Positions 61,118 through 64,000 of a stretch of DNA of 64,000 nucleotides are shown piece after piece. This DNA is from Halarchaeum grantii (lineage in GTDB: Archaea > Halobacteriota > Halobacteria > Halobacteriales > Halobacteriaceae), in NCBI RefSeq assembly GCF_014647455.2, contig NZ_BMPF01000004.1, forward strand, positions 1 through 64,000. The letters run 5' to 3'. How positions within the stretch are numbered: position 1 is the stretch's first letter; every line of letters starts with the position of its first letter. Position numbers and translations under genes: made by a program. The notes below the pieces were generated by a model. It had not been told where the DNA came from and made no database searches. It saw only the letters and a program-made list of their open reading frames with translations.

Positions 61118-61771
61118 ATGACATCGAATTCGACTGCGACTGACACGACCCAGACGAGAACCAATTGGCAGGTCGACTACGACGCCGACCCGATCGAAAT
61201 CCGCGACCCCGTCGCGGAGGCCCTCGGCGTCCTCGAACCGGGCGAGCCGTTCGTCGTCACCTACCGGGACGCGGTGAAAGAAGCCGGACACTCCTGTCCG
61301 ACAGCCTCGGGTGCCTATCGGATCGTCCAGCTCGGGCTCGACGCCCTGTATCCCGACGACTATCCAGTCCGGAGCGAAATCGAGGTCCAGACGGCCGGCC
61401 CGCAGGACGATGCCGCGTACGGCGTGATGAGCCGCATCATCTCGTACGTGACTGGCGCGACCGGCGATGACGGATTCAGCGGGCTCGCCGGCGGCTATGG
61501 CGGCCGCCGCGACCTCCTGCGCTTCGACGCGTTCGACCCGGACACGGCGGACCCGACGTTCCGGTTCCGGCGAACCGACACGGACGAGACCGTCGAAGTG
61601 ACCTACCACGTCAGCGACGTTCCTGACGGTGGACCCGCAATCGGGAACCTCCAAGGGATTCTCGACGAATCGGCAACTGACCAGCAACGAGAGGCTTTCG
61701 CTGACGCCTGGCGCCGCCGGGTACAGGTCGTCCTCAGCGACGACTCGCTGTTCACCGTCGACGCGGTGTGA
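61118..61771 (+). CDS. FmdE-like protein
   Basis: This 217-residue protein contains AVKEAGHSCPTASGAYRIVQ and LGLDALYPDDYPVRSEIEVQ, a pattern like the GHxCP metal site of FmdE family proteins (first named for formylmethanofuran dehydrogenase subunit E). Methanogenesis genes are absent, so a metal-related role is more likely, as it follows the HMA/CPG-ATPase pair within the same run. His and Cys of GHSCP are candidate ligands. The assignment rests on a short motif. Confidence 0.5.
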   Translation: MTSNSTATDTTQTRTNWQVDYDADPIEIRDPVAEALGVLEPGEPFVVTYRDAVKEAGHSCPTASGAYRIVQLGLDALYPDDYPVRSEIEVQTAGPQDDAAYGVMSRIISYVTGATGDDGFSGLAGGYGGRRDLLRFDAFDPDTADPTFRFRRTDTDETVEVTYHVSDVPDGGPAIGNLQGILDESATDQQREAFADAWRRRVQVVLSDDSLFTVDAV

Positions 61772-61804
61772 ACGCGACGGTCTACCCCTCTCACTCGAAA
61801 TAAG

Positions 61805-62662
61805 TTACTGCGGTACACTATCGATCTCCTCAAGGGCCTCAGTAGCGACATCACCTAACTCACCAGCCTCGATATGCGAGTACCGCTCACGAACCATCTC
61901 CTCAGAATTATCGAGATATCGGGCCGCCACAGTATATCCGAATGCCCGGACCAGAACCTCGCCCATGCCACGACGGCCACCGTGCGGAGCAAGATAATCG
62001 TGTTTCGGATGGTCGATGTCGATCTCCGCGGCCTCCGAGAGTCGTTGGAGAATCGACCGTGCGCCGTCCGTCGTGATCGACGGCGGCCGAATGTCCACAT
62101 CGAGCGCCAGCAGCAGGTCGCGAGCGTACTCCGCACAGCGTTCAATGATTGCTTCTGGGCGTTCCCCTCGTTCGGCGAGGTTTTCCCGGACGAGCCCTGC
62201 GAGCGTCCGTTGGTCGAACGTCGGAAACACCGGCCAGCGCTCCGTTGGTGGGTCCATCAACTGGCGATAGCTTCGCAACGGCGAGATCACCGGATCGGGA
62301 AGGCTCGCGGCATCCCATTGCTGTTTCTTCCGGTAGACGTCCATACTCCCGTCGTCGACGGAGAGGTCCTCCCAGCGGACGCCGCGCCGGCGCGGGTCGT
62401 TCGGATCGCGGAGGAGTTCGCCAACGCGGACGGCGGTGTACGCGAGGACAAACACCAGCGCCCGGTCACGAGCCGCCTTCAACGCCGCGTAGCGTGCTCG
62501 CTGCTTGTCGAGGGGATCAGTATCCTCCGGGAGTGTCGTGTACGCCTCGACGGCGTCGCGGGCCCGTTCGTCGACGTGACGGGTGAGGGCGTGGCGCTGT
62601 TCGGACGTCCAGGCCTGCTGGTCGCCGGGCTTGCGACCGTCGTCCTCCGGCAGCGGCGCCAT
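61805..62662 (-). CDS. tyrosine recombinase, N-terminally truncated
   Basis: The 285 residues contain an intact catalytic domain: Arg79 (TAVRVGELL), a beta-strand Lys (YRKKQQWD), His227 and Arg230 (PHGGRRGMGE) and Tyr261 (VRERYSHIE). Upstream of ATG 62662 the frame stays homologous in style to about 62734 (FQWCGWCVNEGYLEAHYAQR) and then meets a stop at 62750-62752, so most of the DNA-binding N-terminus is missing. The break lies at the edge of the IS4-like element. The remaining protein may be inactive in synapsis. Confidence 0.85.
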   Translation of the reverse strand: MAPLPEDDGRKPGDQQAWTSEQRHALTRHVDERARDAVEAYTTLPEDTDPLDKQRARYAALKAARDRALVFVLAYTAVRVGELLRDPNDPRRRGVRWEDLSVDDGSMDVYRKKQQWDAASLPDPVISPLRSYRQLMDPPTERWPVFPTFDQRTLAGLVRENLAERGERPEAIIERCAEYARDLLLALDVDIRPPSITTDGARSILQRLSEAAEIDIDHPKHDYLAPHGGRRGMGEVLVRAFGYTVAARYLDNSEEMVRERYSHIEAGELGDVATEALEEIDSVPQ

Positions 62663-62734
62663 CGCACTCGCTCGCTGCGCGTAGTGGGCCTCAAGATATC
62701 CCTCGTTGACGCACCAGCCACACCACTGGAAGTT

Positions 62735-64000
62735 GAGACTACAGTAGGTTTAGTGGGGCTGTAGTGCGTGGTTTTGACCGGATCGATGACTGGAGACTGC
62801 TTCAGAACCCTCTCTAAACGACCATTATTGTTGAGGTTCCTACCATATGGACGGTTTTCTGCAACTCTCGGTAGCGTTGCCACTCAGACGACCCTCTATC
62901 ACGGGTAGAGCACCGTACTACCCGATTCCGGTCTGCTTCTTCATCAGCGTGAGCGTATTATCGGCCGTCACAATGGGCGAGTGTTCGTACTCACCCGTCA
63001 ACTCGACCTGGACGAGCAAATCGACCGCTCGCCAAATCGAGTACAAGAGACACGCGAACGCGAAGTAGAAGAACCGGAGCCCGAAATCCGTGGACGTCGT
63101 CGCAGCCATGAATCGCTTGATCGATCGATAGCCGCTCTCAATCTCCCAGCGATAGCCATACTCGCTGAGGAATCCACCGCCACGGTTGGACATGAACACC
63201 GAGTACTGTCGATAGTCGTCGTGTTCAGAGTCTTCTTTCCGGCGGTAGATTAGCGTCGTCTCGTGCCACTCATTCTTGTCGAGATGGAGTTTGCGGTTGG
63301 TCTCGTACCGGTCTTGATCGCGCTGGAGCAACCGTTTGGCTTGGGCTTTCTCGCTGGCCTGCATCCGCTTCGGGACGACGTAGGAGAGCCCACGCTGACT
63401 GATCATCTCCAGGATGTGCTGGCTGTCGAATTCCCGATCCATCAGCACGTTATCGACGTGAACGAGATCCTCGGCAGAGTTGAGCAGATCCTCGACGATT
63501 TCCTTGCGGGACTCGCCTTTCCGTACCGGGCGGGCATCAAGGACGAGTGGGACTGCGTTACCGACCAACTGGACTGTCGCCCACTGGTAGGCGTATTCGT
63601 CAGTCTTCTCCTTCGTCCCGATAATTTCGTCCTCGTGGCCCGTCCTATCGCCGGTAAAGGGATCATCCTCAGTGATGTCGATCGCGACGATGCCTGCGCG
63701 GAAGAACTCCTCTGTCTCCGCGAGCTCGTTGATGAGCTGTCGGAGTGCCTGTCGGTACATCTCGCGACTCTGCTCGATGGAGAAATCTCGAATCTGGTCG
63801 CGATGACCGTGTCCGAGTGGCGTTCGATCACGCGTCGACTCGAAAATGAAACTGCGAGCGCCCTCGTTGGCGGCCAAATTCTCACGGAGTCCCAAGTAGG
63901 TCTGTAAGCTCCAGTAAGCGTTCTCGGGAATCTCACAGTCCTCACCACGATTGAGCGAGAACGCGGGGAACACGACGCGACTGACGTGGTCGGTGATCTT
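62735..64000 (-). mobile_element. IS4-like insertion sequence, runs past the window end
   Basis: It contains the transposase below plus about 180 bp of 3' flank. The left boundary is placed where the recombinase homology stops, near 62735; the other end is not in the window, so terminal repeats cannot be compared. Insertion into the recombinase gene would explain its truncation. Confidence 0.5.
62918..64000 (-). CDS. IS4-family transposase, 5' end outside the window
   Basis: At least 361 residues are encoded; the frame is open to the window edge (KITDHVSRVVFPAFSLNRG). Catalytic Asp lies in GIVAIDITEDDPF and VLMDREFDSQHILEM, and the Glu in the YREK-like block EYGYRWEIESGYRSIKRFMA. The C-terminus FFYFAFACLLYSIWRAVDLL is typical of haloarchaeal IS4-type enzymes. 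It resembles in its last block the fragment at 18180-18510, though they are not the same element. Confidence 0.88.
   Translation of the reverse strand, partial: KITDHVSRVVFPAFSLNRGEDCEIPENAYWSLQTYLGLRENLAANEGARSFIFESTRDRTPLGHGHRDQIRDFSIEQSREMYRQALRQLINELAETEEFFRAGIVAIDITEDDPFTGDRTGHEDEIIGTKEKTDEYAYQWATVQLVGNAVPLVLDARPVRKGESRKEIVEDLLNSAEDLVHVDNVLMDREFDSQHILEMISQRGLSYVVPKRMQASEKAQAKRLLQRDQDRYETNRKLHLDKNEWHETTLIYRRKEDSEHDDYRQYSVFMSNRGGGFLSEYGYRWEIESGYRSIKRFMAATTSTDFGLRFFYFAFACLLYSIWRAVDLLVQVELTGEYEHSPIVTADNTLTLMKKQTGIG

Noticed and set aside
59773-61164. Minus-strand frame of 463 codons opposite the CPG ATPase
   Set aside because: It lacks any domain and mirrors the GC-rich codon pattern of the real gene on the other strand.

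Overview
This window reads as an accessory replicon (plasmid or megaplasmid) of a halophilic archaeon. The evidence is the strongly acidic proteome, GC-rich codons, Orc1/Cdc6 and ParA genes, a NFYB/histone-fold protein, archaeal-only families (DUF63, deoxyhypusine synthase, TRASH-Lrp regulators) and haloarchaeal insertion sequences. No rRNA, tRNA or CRISPR array was recognised. The species cannot be fixed from the sequence alone.

Left third, about 0-22.6 kb: plasmid maintenance and accessory genes. It holds a lamin-tail remnant with DUF3006, a receiver-PAS-PAS histidine kinase, small plasmid-type proteins (DUF6166 type, zinc ribbons), a winged-helix/PemK-MazF-like pair, a winged-helix/PIN pair and an ArdC-M78 metallopeptidase. 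A decayed stretch follows (SDR and ArsC fragments, an MFS transporter with an internal stop). Then come an Lrp regulator, a ParA partition operon, iteron-like repeats beside the C-terminal stub of an Orc1 protein, and a full Orc1/Cdc6 gene. Its predicted origin is an AT-rich core between inverted CTCACTTTGCAAACGGGG boxes. Four inverted pairs TTAACCAACA...TGTTGGTTAA with a constant spacing of about 22 bp punctuate this part. A second PemK-like pair (toxin with a nonsense codon), a lone PD-(D/E)XK nuclease-like gene and an ISH3-family element with intact ends close it.

Middle, 22.6-28.7 kb: hemD, a deoxyhypusine synthase, a decayed IS1595 element with perfect 15-bp ends, a tyrosine recombinase preceded by a perfect palindrome, and a MNT/HEPN pair whose HEPN toxin gene is ruined.

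Right half, 28.9-61.8 kb: a large metal (mainly copper) homeostasis island. It carries three P1B ATPases (CPH CopB type, CPC CopA type and an unusual CPG type), three free HMA chaperones, two Lrp-TRASH regulators, YHS/TRASH modules, a DUF411 protein, a Tat-exported cupredoxin, a thioredoxin, DUF302, four Met-rich or membrane SHOCT proteins, a membrane-anchored winged-helix protein with a Met-rich outer loop, a DUF318 permease, two DoxX proteins, a spare aconitase, a DUF63 protein, an FAD reductase, a tandem USP and an ABC exporter. A recurring near-palindrome related to TTTGGAATCCAAA lies upstream of several of these genes and is the best candidate for a shared metal-responsive operator. The island lies between the recombinase at 26.7 kb and a 5'-truncated recombinase at 61.8-62.7 kb, next to an IS4-like element that runs off the window end.
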